In this document: positions 22,148 through 33,984 of the stretch, one piece after another
How positions within the stretch are numbered: the first letter of the stretch is position 1
Layout: each line of letters begins with the position of its first letter
Assembly (NCBI GenBank): GCA_024516035.1
Contig: CM044958.1
Span: forward strand, 41,955,743-42,019,742
Direction of reading: 5' to 3'
Source: Bactericera cockerelli
Taxonomy: Eukaryota > Arthropoda > Insecta > Hemiptera > Triozidae
Length of the DNA stretch: 64,000 nucleotides
Translations under genes and position numbers: made by a program
Notes under the pieces: generated by a model
The model's database searches: none
Seen by the model: only the letters and a program-made list of their open reading frames with translations
What the model was told of the DNA's origin: nothing

Positions 22148-22353
22148 TAAGGAAAAAAAAACTATAATTACCTGATCATCAGGGCAAGTACCAGGGCACC
22201 GAATTCATACATGACCTTTTTTAGGCGGCACCGAATTCATACATGACCTTTTTTAGGCGGCACCGAACTCATACATTTTTTTATTTTCCGCACCGAACTC
22301 ATACATAGCCACCGAATTCATACATGACCTTTATCTTATCTCAAATTCTGAAA

Positions 22354-22441
22354 CTAAGGGCCGGGTCAAGAGGTCCCTGCTGCCATAAACTAATAAACAT
22401 GAGCAGGGACCCAGCATCCGCATATCGACCCGCCCCTAAGA
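22354..22441. mobile_element. Possible 88-bp miniature inverted-repeat element
   Basis: 'taagggccgggtc' at the left faces 'gacccgcccctta'-like sequence (cgacccgcccctaag) at the right, and 'ggtccctgct' faces 'agcagggacc'. This gives two nested inverted repeats around a short centre. No target duplication was found, so it could be a hairpin only. Confidence 0.4.
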
Positions 22442-22573
22442 CATTCTCACTGCCCATAAAATGAAGCAAATCAGTTGGTAAAAATAAATGCGCTGATTTG
22501 TTAGTTCTAATTTATTCTAATGGAGATTTTCAATAGTTAATGTCACTTTTCTAAGATACTAACATTAAACCTT

Positions 22574-22849
22574 TTATTATTATTATCTGATCTGGTTGCA
22601 GGGTTTTCAGTGAAACCCTAACAATTACCACTGCGGCCTAATTAGATCTATTGTGACCAGTTAATTCTATTTGGTTTCAACGGCCTGATTGAGATAGGTA
22701 GTCAGCCAGCGTGGGTAGGGCCGGAAATGCCAGCCTCACGTGTTTGGAGGGAACAGAATTTTCTTCGAAAAGTCTGTTCCAACCGGGGATCGAACTTGGT
22801 AATCGCTGGACTACGGACCGTAGTCACAACCATTACGCCACGGAGGTTG
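22574..22849 (-). mobile_element. tRNA-derived SINE, family S3, between long direct repeats
   Basis: The minus-strand head is CCTCCGTGGCGTAATGGTTG (A box) with B box GTTCGATCCCC. The body continues to a (TAA)n tail at 22574-22587. It is bordered exactly by direct repeats of about 70-76 bp, 22504-22573 and 22850-22925. A second copy is at 60850-61028. Confidence 0.7.
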
Positions 22850-23121
22850 GTTCTAATTTATTGTATACAATGGAGATTTTCAATAGTTAATGTCACTTTT
22901 CTAAGATACTGACACATTAAACCTTAGACTTGTGAAATTTCAGTTTCATTGAAAGAAACTATGTACTTAGGTGCTAGTGGTCCTGTCATTGTGCAGTTAG
23001 TTCCATTACAATCGCTTGTATAATTTGACATTGCCACAAAAGTTTTCGCGACTGGTCAGCGTACCATTTAGCGTTATAACCGAATGCAATAAATCCAACA
23101 CTTTGCTATGAGAAAGGCTCC

Positions 23122-23824
23122 TTGTCTAATCCACTATCTTCACAAACTGATGCCAAAACTAAAATCAAATCATGTTACATAATTGGAGATAGTCAAGTGA
23201 GAGGAATGTCTGCAAATTTATCCATGTTACTACCAGATTGTAAAGTTGAAGCTTTTTTCCAACCCGGAGCTGGATTTCAACAGGTGGCCCAAACTCATAT
23301 TGCCTCCCCTGGCCTAGCTGATTCAAAGTTGGACTCTGCTGTTATCATTTGTGGTACCAATGAACTCTGAATTACATCCAACTCCGTGGGATGTAATTCA
23401 GAGTTCATTGAACCAACTTGCGAAAGTATTTCAGAATTGTAAACAAACATTAATTATAGGTATCCCTTTGAGGTATGATAAGAAGAAAATTAACTTTCAT
23501 ATAAATTAATTAAATACCAAGATTAGAAACTATGTACGAGTACTGAACACTTTCAATAATAAAAATGTTTCATTTATAAATCCATCTCAATTTCTCAAAC
23601 CCAAAGACTACTCTTATGATGGATTGCATTTTAACAAACGAGGGAAAGAAAAGCTCAGTAATAAAATCAAGAACAGTATTTTTAAATATTTTTCTGATAA
23701 GTTACTTCCAAAAATACAGACATCTCATGATGATTATGTATATGTAGACCTTATTGATCTATCACAACCTGACTTTATGGACTTAAGCTTAGAAGAATCT
23801 ACCTTCTTCTCCAGATTTCTTTAA
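23122..23824 (+). pseudogene. CR1-like LINE ORF1 remnant with SGNH esterase domain
   Basis: The frame from PLSSQTDAKTKIKSCYIIGD carries SGNH block I (IIGDSQVRGM, serine nucleophile), block III (VIICGTNEL, near the GxND pattern) and, after a break, block V (YDGLHFNKRGK, the D-x-x-H catalytic pair). Between blocks III and V the frame is broken by a 22-bp perfect inverted repeat (23358-23410) and by a stop after INFHIN. Esterase-type ORF1 proteins are known from CR1-like non-LTR retrotransposons, and an endonuclease fragment follows directly, so this is a LINE and not a host lipase. The start shown is not an ATG; the 5' end is lost or unclear. Confidence 0.72.
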
Positions 23825-23997
23825 AAACGTGCATCGATCCAAGTGACCTCTAGACCTGTGGGAAAAACAGGGATTTGGCCATAACTCTTTAACGAAGCAA
23901 AATGCCCCACTGCCAGTTTCGCCCATATTATAGTCCACGGTGGTCTAAACCTACCCTCAAAATATTTGCATCTGTATACGGGACACCCTGTATACCT

Positions 23998-24198
23998 CCA
24001 AATAGTTCCAATAAATTATATACGGAATATTATGATCTTATTAAATTAGTACTAATAAAAAATCCTAAATCTATAATTCTGCTTACTGGTGATTATAATC
24101 TACCATGTATAATTTTGATGGTTGGGAAGATCACGAAAATATTATGTCCTTCTAAGTTCTATGTGTTTACAAATAGTTTATGGGAACCGTATGATTAA
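23998..24198 (+). pseudogene. LINE ORF2 endonuclease fragment
   Basis: The reading YIPPNSSNKLYTEYYDLIK followed by SIILLTGDYNLP matches the mid part of an apurinic-type LINE endonuclease, where 'GDfN.P' is a catalytic block. No reverse transcriptase follows. The segment 23830-23997 before it is unrelated sequence ending 'gggacaccctgtatac', so the element was broken by an insertion or rearrangement. Confidence 0.65.
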
Positions 24199-25337
24199 AA
24201 TCATAACGAAGGGGACCGACTAGTTCTTCATGCTAGTGCGGGGTGAGCTGATTATTAATCATATCTTGGGTCAATTGAAAGTGTTGGGCCTTGGGGATTC
24301 CCATGGGAAAAACCCGGACTTCTTAAATCATTCAACATATTCCTATGCAAATCTGTACAAATGAATAAAATTTTGCTCGTTTTAACTGGTTAGAACCCAA
24401 GAAAAGAAAATATTAAATTCGTTTTTTGTAGAAGGCTTAATATGTATGGAATTCATAGGAAAGCGCTCTAACTGTTGACACCATGGAGCTGTCTAGCTTC
24501 CTTGTGCTGACAGACAAATTAAAGCACTGAACACAATTACACATTCTTGTTGTAGCGGCGAGGGGCAAGCTTTGCAAATGTGTTGTTGATACATATTATC
24601 TGTAGACGTTTTTTCAGGAGAGAATCGCTTAACAACAAACAAATATTGTCAGCGTGTTGCTAATTGCAAAAACCACTGTGTACCAATCAATCAAACAGAT
24701 ATTTTTCAATAAAGACATAAATTGATTTTCACATTTTGCTTTTCTTTTTTTACATGCCCTCCATGTGGTGGTGAATGATGTGGATCGAGTCTTTAAGAGT
24801 GGATTCGCTGAGATCTTGAAGATTTTTTATTCAGCTCCATTGAAAATGTCAACAAAAAAATTGGCTAGATATTGCTCCTGTATAACCAGACCATAAGCTG
24901 ATGACTTCACAATGAGCAGTTTCTTCCTTAATTTTTTGAGCATTAGCTATCACAAAGAGAAACAATCCTCAGATCGTCTCGCTTCAGATTTTTTTGTTGT
25001 TGGTTAGAAGGATTGTGGAGACTTTTTTTCCATTTCAAACGTAGGTAGGTACAGCACCTTAAGTATTTGGCCAGCTTTACGATCTAAGGAGGATTTTTTG
25101 TTTATTTGTAAAACAGAAAAACGAGGATTGGTTCCACGGACGGGTTGGTTCTCCGTGTAATCCTGCGAACCGATACTCGAAGATTAATAACTGCCACTGA
25201 AAATAATCAATTACATAGTTATGACGTCATGATGGGTCAAAGTTCACAACTTAGAACTTTTATATTTCTTCCAATATCTCGTTAAAAGCACAGTGTCGAT
25301 GTGATTATTGATTAATGAAATCTTGCTATATCAATCA
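24199..25337. other. No feature seen
   Basis: AT-rich DNA to the right of the LINE remnant. No reverse transcriptase continuation was found. Confidence 0.4.
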
Positions 25338-25394
25338 CTTGGATATACATATACCAAGTCGATTAATGATCGACTTGGTATATGTATATCCAAG
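25338..25394. repeat. Perfect 26-bp inverted repeat (hairpin)
   Basis: Arms 25338-25363 and 25369-25394 pair without mismatch (cttggatatacatataccaa...), with the 5-base loop taatg. Confidence 0.9.
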
Positions 25395-26190
25395 ATCATT
25401 CATATCTGATAATGACTTTTATTCTGGGTTCTTCCCTTAAGGATTTGTTAGAAACTCTTCATGGGTTTAAGTGAATATCATGACTTGTTCAAATAATGAA
25501 AATTGTAATACACACTGTCCCACTAATTAAAGGTATACGAATCATAAATATTTGGACAAGCTAGATTCTACAGGGTGGAGCAAAAAAACGTTTAGACCCG
25601 TTAATGGTAGATTACTGACCACATTTCCAGCCCGGATCTGCAATCCGTTTTTTCGAATTCGCCTTCGTAACTGCACAAAGTGATTTTTTGCAACTTTCCA
25701 AAAAAGTCCGATTTTGGCTTAGTCCTTGGGTCAGTGCTTTGTTCCCGTTTAAAATGAGTTGATTCCGAACAATTCTGCAGAAAGCCAACAAAATTTCGAT
25801 GTTTTTAGCAACAGTACTTTGTTTTTTACCTTTCGGTTTGGCATATTTTTTGACACCTCAATAGAAAAAACACATGAAAAAACTTTTTTACTAAATAAAA
25901 AACTCGACATTTGTCCGAACAAAATTCTAAGAGTTTTCTAGCTGTAGACTGTGTAAGGGCGTCTTATATTGTTTACAAAAATTGGTATTGTTTACAGGAT
26001 TCTTGCTACCAGATTCTACTACTCTTGCGTCTCCACTGGTATTTCGTAAACTATGTTTTTCACGTGATCCTAAATGTTCCTGTTCGCAGCTCCATATGCT
26101 AAATGCATATCTGCCATTTCAGCATCCGAATAATAATAATTATGTAACTTGTACTAAAAAAACTCAAGAAGATTAAAGATAATATTTCAT

Positions 26191-26273
26191 AGAATAAAGA
26201 AAAATATGCTTGAAAACTATCATCGAGAAACAAACAACCATTCATTTGACTTTATTCTATTTTTCTTTATTCT
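26191..26273. repeat. 16-bp inverted repeat with 51-base spacer
   Basis: agaataaagaaaaata at 26191-26206 pairs exactly with tatttttctttattct at 26258-26273. It may be the ends of a tiny element or a chance AT-rich pairing. The rest of 25395-26620 shows no gene. Confidence 0.55.
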
Positions 26274-26619
26274 ACATTTGAGGTACATTTGACCTGAAAT
26301 TAGTTATCTTTTATCCATGCAGGTTTCTCTGATATTCAAGTTTCACTGTAATAAGACTTCATGAATAACTGACCTTAGTAGCTCGATCGATATTCGGCTG
26401 CATCCTATTTGAGTATAGACATCAGTTTCACTTATCTCTTACACAGGATGGAAAATCTGGAAACCCCTGAATATCTTAGGAAGGGTTTACTGAGTAATTT
26501 TGAAATTTTGCACGGTCAACTAGGGTAATGAAACCTTTTTTTAGACCGGAGCCAATTATTCGGGTATAATGTATTCAAATGGAGTGAAGACAGGAATTCT
26601 CTGGACTTTTGGGCACTAA

Positions 26620-26759
26620 ACCAACGCTAGACAAGATTATAGGGATTTGACTAGACCAACACTAGACAAGGTTATAGGGATTTGACTAGACCAACACTAG
26701 ACAAGGTTATAGGGATTTGATTAGACCAACACTTGACAAGGTTATTGGGATTTGGTCTG
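26620..26759. repeat. 35-bp tandem repeat, four copies
   Basis: 'accaacactagacaaggtta' plus 'tagggatttgactag' repeats at 26620, 26655, 26690 and 26725 with few changes. From 26760 to 27900 I see no gene. Confidence 0.9.
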
Positions 26760-27905
26760 GGTTTAGATCCATATTGGATATAGCAGTGAATAACTATCCG
26801 AGGACTTTTCAGGTTCCACAGGGTTATAATATTATTATGTTGTCTTTATTCAAGTATTAGGTATTTTTATTCTTATAATAACCTAAAATAACTCCTCAGC
26901 CTTCAGTGTTTACTGGAAAACCCAACCTGAAAAGGTTTACCACATACCAGCTACTGGCATCTTACTTCCGTTGGGCTAAAGGGTTACTTAATTTACATAC
27001 ATTTAGGTAGGGACCTGTTTTGTGAGTGTGTTGGAATGTACCACGGGTGGGCCTTGACAATGGTTTCACGTGATGTCGGCATAGAAGTTGTTTTGAAATT
27101 TAGAGGCAGATTAAAGTTAAACTGATAATGTCTCTGACCTGTAGGTTTTGGGATTATCACTACATTTCAATTTATACACTGAGGCTAATGTGATGTTTTA
27201 ATCTGTAGAGCCATATATAAAATGCATTTTACACATGACATTTATGAACAAAAAGGTTTTCATCAAAATCTCAACAGGTCAACTATAAACAAAGAAACAC
27301 GTATTTTTTCTTCATTCAATATTACAACTCTTTGATCTATGCTATCTTTTTAATTTGACCTTCAAATTTGGCAGTTATTCCGAAGATCCTGTGGTAAATA
27401 AATTTACTATCGAAACTCTAAACCACTCAAAATTCAAATAATATTATACTATAATTATTTATACTTACACTTCAATCCTGTTCTTGAATGGACCGGCTCC
27501 TTGATGGAGTCAGTTATTCTACTTGCGTATCTGATATTTGCTTATTTATTGAAATGAAAAGAATAACTTCTATGTGATGAGAAAATAAACTTTGGAATGA
27601 TTTTATTGAGAACAATTTGATGGTACTTGTGGAAGCCCTAAATTTGAACTGGTTTGGAGCTTCGAGAAGAACTGGTATTTATAATTTCTTCACAAAGTGC
27701 TGGCCGTATGAAAAAGCGGATCGTAGGCCGCGACATACTCCCCACCATGAAACAACAAGTTTCATAACATATGAATATCCACCTTCACTGACAAGGAAGT
27801 GGACATAACTTCACAGCAGGTCTCTTGCAAACACCTCCTGTCGTCTTGACTAATGCAACTCGCACAACACAGGCGTAATGGGACTTCTTGTCTCGAGCCG
27901 ACAGT

Positions 27906-27951
27906 CTAAATAAAGCACTACTATACTATACTATACTATACTATCTCACGG

Positions 27952-27990
<39 letters not shown>
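27906..27990 (+). repeat. (CTATA)n run and 39-base poly(A)
   Basis: 'aataaagcactac' is followed by about five 'tatac' units and then an A run from 27952 to 27990. It abuts the BEL/Pao coding remnant in mid-domain. It looks like the 3' end of a poly(A)-tailed retroposon that cut off the BEL element; the body of that retroposon to the left was not recognised. Confidence 0.5.
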
Positions 27991-27991
<1 letters not shown>

Positions 27992-28560
27992 ACCGTCAGC
28001 TCCGGGGTACAACTCTAATACACGAGCTAAAGGCCATGACAGTATTTTCTGACTTCACCATTACCAGCATGCCAACTTCTAGCTTGGCGGAGTTATTTTT
28101 AAGCCACTTTGAACGTTCCTGTAAAGAGCTTAAATATTCATTAACCCAACGCTTCCAGAAGTCAGATAACAGCTGATGAATAAACTTATAGCGATCTCCC
28201 AATATAACACTGACATCTTGATCTACATTGTACATGAGGGAGGTGATTAGGAGGATTCTGCATGAGAAAGTGAGCCGGGGTGAGAACTAGAGGGTCACCT
28301 GGCTCTGAACTCAATGGACATAGCGGGCGGCTGTTTAGTATACTCTCAATACCAACCAACACAGTATTCAATTCTTCGTACGTGAGATCTGTGTTCCGAT
28401 GGTACGATAAAGATGAGATTTTACTGCGCGGACATTAGACTCCCATAGTCCGCCGAAATGCGGCACAGCCGGGGGGTTGAAGTGAAATTGAATTTCACTG
28501 TTCAGGAGCTCTCGGGTGTAGCTGTGAAAATAATAATTTAAACATATCATTTAATGCATT
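27991..28560 (-). pseudogene. BEL/Pao pol: integrase end and DUF5641 domain
   Basis: Pieces in different frames: FNPPAVPHFGGLWESNVRAV (28430-28490, end of the integrase core with its glutamate region nearby), ESILNSRPLCPLSS and LTPAHFLM (28250-28350), then GDRYKFIHQLLSDFWKRW and LEVGMLVMVKSEN (28050-28210). The last part, WPLARVLELYPGADG, is readable only after a frameshift and is cut at 27990 by the poly(A). Confidence 0.82.
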
Positions 28561-28767
28561 AGCAGCGCCTATGAAATTACTGCCTTGATCACTTTAAATA
28601 TTTTTCACAGTGCCTCTGCGAGCTATAAACCGCTTGAGAGCAGCCAAGAATGTTGCTGTCGATAAGTCGGACGTCAATTCCAGGTGGACAGCTTTTGTAG
28701 CTAAACAAACGAATAAACATAGATAAGCTTTCTGTGACTTCACTCCTCTTTTACGAGTCATAGTCAC

Positions 28768-29493
28768 CTAAAACGGACCAGCATAATCTACACCTGTGTT
28801 GTAGAATGCTGAACTTTCTTTTACTCTCGGACTAGGTAGATTAGACATAATCGGAAATATTGGTTTAGGGTTAGTTTTGAAGCAGATGTTGTATATTTGA
28901 ATGCGCTTACGAACAATGTCTCGACAGCCTAAAATCCAATATTTCTTACGTAAGATAGAGATAACCAAATGTGGTCCAGTATGGAAATTTTTGAAGTGAA
29001 CATATTCAATCAGTAGATTTATAATGTTATGTGATTTGGGTAGCACAATAGAGTGTACATGTTCATAAGATAATTTCGAATTTTCTAGTCTACCACCACA
29101 CCTTAATAAACCATCTTCTAGGAAAGGCTTAAGCTTTAAGAGTTCATGAGAACATGGCTTGCCTTTATGAATAATTTCAATGTCCAATTTGAATGAAATA
29201 TTTTGAAGTTCTTTCAAAATTCTAATTTCAGAGTATTCTAAATCATTCAGGGTACATGGGCCAGCAGGGAGAAGACGACAAAATTTTAAAACCATTGCTA
29301 CTGATCGCAATAATTTTTTCCATGACGAAATTCTACATGCTAAGTCAAGTAAAATGTTTTAACGTGTCTCCTTACTAACAACTGTATGTAAAGTGGACTT
29401 TTTTCTTTGTTCTAATATTATGTCAGAGTTAGGCACATACCTAGATAATTCCCATTGGTCAATAGGTTTTGACAACCAATCTGAACCATTCCA
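28768..29493 (-). pseudogene. BEL/Pao pol: linker and integrase zinc-binding region
   Basis: At 29393-29493 a broken frame reads LSKPIDQWELSRYVP. From about 29310 an open frame (180 codons) carries LLRCGGRLENSKLSYE, VHFKNFHTGPHLVISILRKK and YWILGCRDIVRKRI, the integrase H2C2-type region. It then reads FYNTGVDYAGPF, the first aspartate strand of the integrase core, and stops. Confidence 0.82.
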
Positions 29494-30348
29494 TTATAGA
29501 GTGTTACTTATGAGCTCTGTAGGGGTGGTACGACGAGATAGAACATCCGCTGGGTTCTCTACTCCAGATACATTATACCAGTTGTCCTGATTAATAGTAT
29601 CTTGAATCTTCGCCACTCTGTTAGCGACGAATGTATTCCACTTGTATGGTTCTGAAATTATCCAGCTTAGTGCTACAGTACTATCTGTGAAACATAAAAT
29701 ATTTTGAATATTATATTTTGCTTGAATTGTTTCTGCTACAACTGAAATAAGCTGAGCTAGCATGAATGCTGCGCAACGTTCGAGACGGGGTATTGTGACG
29801 TACTTCATAGGCGCAACTTTTGATTTTGCGCCAACAAGATGAACATGAGTAGAACTATCAGGATGTAATACGTGAGCGAATACGAATGAGCCCATAGCAC
29901 GTTCAGTGCTGTCGCTGAAATCTACAAGTGAGACTTTTGAGTCGATTACAATGGATAGGTGTCTTGGTATTTTTAATGTATTTAATACAGGTAGCTCAGT
30001 GACAATATTAAACCATCTTTCTTGGAAGGATAGAGGTGGATTATCGTCCCAGTCTAATGTTAAATTCCAAAGCTCTTGGATGAATAACTTTAGAGTGATA
30101 ATAACTGGACTTACGAATCCCAGAATATCAAATATTCTTGCAAATGTACTTAAAATAATTCTCTTTGTGCATTTCACGATTTTCACGTCACTTACATTGA
30201 CTGTGAATGAAAAATAATCATCATTAGGATTCCACTGAATACCTAATAATTTCAAGTAGGTGTCTGGATCCCACTGAACATTACTCATGAGCTGACGAGA
30301 AGAAGGAATATTTTCTAATACTACCTTGTTGTTTGTAGCGATCTCCAA
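29494..30348 (-). pseudogene. BEL/Pao pol: RT end and RNase H
   Basis: An open frame of 284 codons, entered by a one-base frameshift near 30348 (the start is not a real initiation). Residues 12-45 carry ENIPSSRQL and LLGIQWNP, and 67-100 carry LSTFARIFDILGFVSPVII, the typical Pao-family linker after the reverse transcriptase. RNase H follows with all four acidic positions visible: D143 (LVDFSDST), E190 (PRLERCAA), D222 (CFTDSTVAL) and D268 (NPADVLSR). It ends at a stop where the intact protein would run on into the integrase. Confidence 0.85.
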
Positions 30349-30355
30349 CTTGACA

Positions 30356-32131
30356 AAAAGTTCTCAAATACGTTAGCTATTAGAATGGTGTGGGAATAAG
30401 AGACAAAGATCATGAAATGGAAGAGGAAGAGGTTTGACCTGATATTATTTGACATAAAGAGGAAATGAAGATGTTCATTGTCTAATTTTCTAATTGAATA
30501 GCCAATTGTGTTAATGCATGGTCCTTGTCCCCTTTATTTCATGAAGAGGATTTACGATATCAAAGACAACCTCAGAACTTTGACCACACAATAGCGGTGT
30601 CATACCTTAACTTCCAATTTAGGTAGGAAGGTACTGGACACGTACGAGTTTGTATAGTTGTATACTTATATAAGTTATATCCAGCTAAACTGTAAACTTT
30701 TCATAAGTCTAAAAGGTTTTGAAAGCTAACTGTACTGAAGAATACTTTTTCTTTCTTTCAAGTTTCAAATTTATTCATCATAGTAATACTTGAGGTGATA
30801 AAATATGAAGTTGACCTACCTACAATATGTATTCGAATACTTTAGTTTAATGAATAATATTTATAGCTTCGCTGGTGCGTGAGATAATCGCTTCTCCAAA
30901 GCCATAGTAAGTAAATAAAATAACTCTCCTGATGATAGTAAAAGATTCTGTAAAGGAACCTTCTCTAGTCCGTGTGATAATTCGGGCCAGGAGAATAGCT
31001 TGGCACGTGAAGAAGTAATGCAGGAAGGAGCTGCTACACTATTAATAAAATCCTTACAGGGCACTCGGGCGGAAGAAAATTCCTTTTGAACTTTATTCGC
31101 TCTAATGAAGCACCTCCCTTTCTCCCTAAAGTTTTCCCTTCTCAGTAGTCCTCATGCTCTAAAACTACCCCTCCCACCTTAACTTATCACCCACCCCCTG
31201 AGTTTCACCAATCAATTCTCAATCTCCTCTAAGCTATCACTATGTTCCATGCCAGTTTAACTTCTTCATCTTCTCATTAAACGCTGAAAAATCCTGAAGA
31301 AACGAGTACCCCTAATTAGTGTGATTGGATCACGCGAGGAAGAGAGTAAAACTTTGACCAAATCTTTCTTACCTTATGTTGTGTACCAATATGAACAGAA
31401 AAAAAAATGATTTCTTAAAACTCGAATCTATCATATTTTGTCGTTTAGAAAACCAGCATGAAAAGTTCTTACTTGCTATTCATGTTAAATAAAAATCACT
31501 CCTGGGCCCTTTTTCGCCATTTACGACCAAAAGGCCTTTACATTTAAAGAAGAAAAAAAAATTGATTCCTGTCCAACATAGAGAAGAAAAAAAAATATTC
31601 AACGGAATATGCAATTCGTTTGGACACCAATTCGGTGTTGCCATTCTCGGCACCCGGAACTAACAACCTTTTTTCTGAGATAAAAAGTGAAGCCCATTTC
31701 TTGATCTCTTATTCATCATTTCCTAGAGGAAAAAAAGTTCCTCGGTAAAGCAATACACTGTACTTTCAATAATACCTACGACAAAATGTATTCAATTTCG
31801 AACTAATTCTAACTACATTCCTCTGCTTCCTTTTGTTCCAGGTACGTGGAATAGAAATCAATGAGGAGATTCGAATACGTGAAGGTAAATGTATTCAATT
31901 GAATAAAAAGTTTGGTATCAACATCAAAGGATTACCAATGGCAACTGGTCCTGTTCACATAACGCAGAGAAAGAACTTTTATTGGAACTTTTCCATGCTA
32001 TTGTTTCAGTATGAGGTACATACGAGTACATATAGCTATTAAATAAAAAAGTGTATCAATCATTGTCTTCGCCCTACTTATACCTTCCATAATATGAATT
32101 GCATAGCAGAGATTCACAACCTACCATGTCC
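30356..32131. other. No recognisable gene
   Basis: AT-rich, with no further BEL/Pao coding. A well-formed acceptor (ttgttccag at 31841) followed 43 bases later by GTAAAT is the only exon-like signal; it is too short to assign. Confidence 0.4.
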
Positions 32132-32299
32132 TGGGGCTGTCATCCTGCACATCCAGCAGTAAGCCCAAGACATATTATTATGTGGTAAAAATCCCAAATG
32201 GAAGGATAACTTGTCATGCCCGGCTGGGTTTCGAACCCACGACCTCTGGAATCTCTGGATTCACAGAGTACCGCCTTTACCACTGAGCTACCGGGACAG
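32132..32299 (-). mobile_element. tRNA-derived SINE, family S5
   Basis: On the minus strand it begins CTGTCCCGGTAGCTCAGTGG (A box) and has B box GGGTTCGAAACCC. The region CCGGGCA near the head's 3' end pairs with the 5' CCCGG. The body continues to 'atgtgctgg'-like sequence without an obvious tail. Confidence 0.65.
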
Positions 32300-32772
32300 A
32301 CAGTTATGGTAATTTTTTGTGTGGGAATAAAAGGAAATATGCATGAAATTTGAATATACGTACAGAGCTTTACCAATGTTTCGATATTTTTTGTTTTTTT
32401 AAATCAAAGTGGAGCTCTGGCCTCGTGTTATGTTTGGAGGATGTGAGTTCGATTCCAGAGAATTAGACCATTTTCTGTTGGTGAAAAAAGGTTGTAAACA
32501 GTTTTTAAAAAAACAAAAGTATAAAAAGAATAAACATAAAATCTGTCTAAGCTTCCCACGCTTACTTTGTTTTTACTTTCAGCCTGAGGTCCCTAATATA
32601 TAGAAGTATCTCTGTGTGTAAAAGCAAAAGTATCCGTGGGAAGGGCAAGTACTAGCTGTGTATCGGCGTGTTCCATCTGATAAAAAGATACATTAATTTC
32701 AATTTGAACAAATAAATTTATTTCTCCCTTTGTGTTGAATTTCCTATTTTACCTCCAACTCCATTTCTCCCC

Positions 32773-32831
<59 letters not shown>

Positions 32832-33984
32832 CGTCCATGTTAAATTGTAAAAATGGAACTTTCAACTCGAACTCTTAACTTTACCACAATCGTTGGGAGT
32901 TATAAAAAAGATAACGTAAAATTAAAAGTAAATTAAAACAAAAGTATTTATAGCTTTCCTGATAAGGTTGGACGTGCTGGTCAACGCACTGGATCTGTAA
33001 TATAGAGACCGAGGGTTCAAAAGTTTTAATAGGTGTTAGGAAATAAATATATTAGTTAACGTCGGGGATAAATTAATTTACTTAGCTTAGGTACTTCAAA
33101 ATGATATGGTCAGTGACTCAGTGCTGGATACCCAGGGCTTACTGTCTGACTACAAAACCATACGCACAATATCGAAATCTTCTATCATATGTGGCCCAAT
33201 ACATGCTTTGCATTATGGGTCCCTTAACTTGCCATATTTTTAATTTTTATTTGATTAATTTTTTTATGTAATTATTTTGAAATGATGTATATATAATTGA
33301 ATCTAAAATAGATAAGCTAAACCACACTTTATCTTGGAGGGACTAACTAGACTTTTAAACTTTCTAATACACTAATACATAAAGCAACTTTCCTATGCAA
33401 ACGACATAGTATCTTTAGTCTGGTTTGATGGATTAATACGTAGTCTTGTTGTGTTAAATCTTACTAGACAAAACTTTTGGTAACTTTATTAAGTTGCCTT
33501 AGATTATTATTTATAATTGACTATGGTTTTAAATTGAGCTCATGTATTCTTTTTTTCTTTCGAGATTAGAAAAAAAGATATACTTTTCTTATTATAGGAT
33601 AAGGAAATTGAAAAGGTGATATTGAATTATAAAGAAACTTAAGTAATAATATATAATTCTGTCTTGAATGATTACTGAGATAAATGCCAATGTCCTTAAA
33701 GGAGACACACACTATATTATTTACGATATTATCACAAAAATACTAGTTGGAGTTCATGATATGAAAACATCCAGAGCAGTAATCCTGTGCTCTCAACAAA
33801 CAAAATATTAAACGTGCAGTACCTGGGTACACACACAGGTTGCCAGATCCATTCAGCAAAGCGGACAAGGAGACTAAATCCGTCAAAAAAAAAACTAAAA
33901 AAAATATTCATCAGGATTTTTTTGGCAGTGAAAATACAAAGTCACTTTTCATAAATTCCACAATGGTCTTACCCAGCCCCGACT
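32300..33984. repeat. AT-rich DNA with a (CT)n microsatellite
   Basis: A (CT)n run at about 32782-32828 follows a poly(C) run. Two weak tRNA-like phrases occur (32410-32460 and 32985-33025), each with a B-box-like 'gttcgattcc' or 'gggttcaaa', too degraded to call. Nothing else was recognised. Confidence 0.55.

Larger units (their letters stand above)
20341..22345. repeat. Complex locally triplicated array
   Basis: Three related blocks lie in tandem. A block consists of GAATTCGGTGC-type motifs, then 'tgacttataaattgatt' and 'gtactagttgcttgttaaca', then a 45-bp minisatellite, then 'actataattacctgatc'. Block starts lie near 20341, 21184 (truncated) and 21628. The motif 'gaattcggtgc' or its complement recurs at the left and right edges of the whole region, so the array is roughly symmetric. 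No protein gene is implied. Confidence 0.75.
27991..30355 (-). mobile_element. Decayed BEL/Pao LTR retrotransposon (pol 3' half)
   Basis: Read on the minus strand, a consistent order of pol pieces appears: end of reverse transcriptase, RNase H, integrase zinc-binding region, integrase core pieces, then the C-terminal DUF5641 domain. The pieces are separated by frameshifts and stops. The upstream (protease/RT) part and both LTRs are missing; the downstream end stops at the poly(A) at 27990. Order and motifs are those of BEL/Pao rather than Ty3/gypsy. Confidence 0.88.

Noticed and set aside
31842..31884. 43-bp exon-like segment after a strong acceptor, followed by GTAAAT
   Set aside because: Too short, with no recognisable peptide family and no partner exon; such acceptor-donor pairs occur by chance in AT-rich DNA.
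32985..33030. Further tRNA-like SINE head
   Set aside because: Only a weak A-box-like string and 'gagggttcaaa'; no body or second copy.
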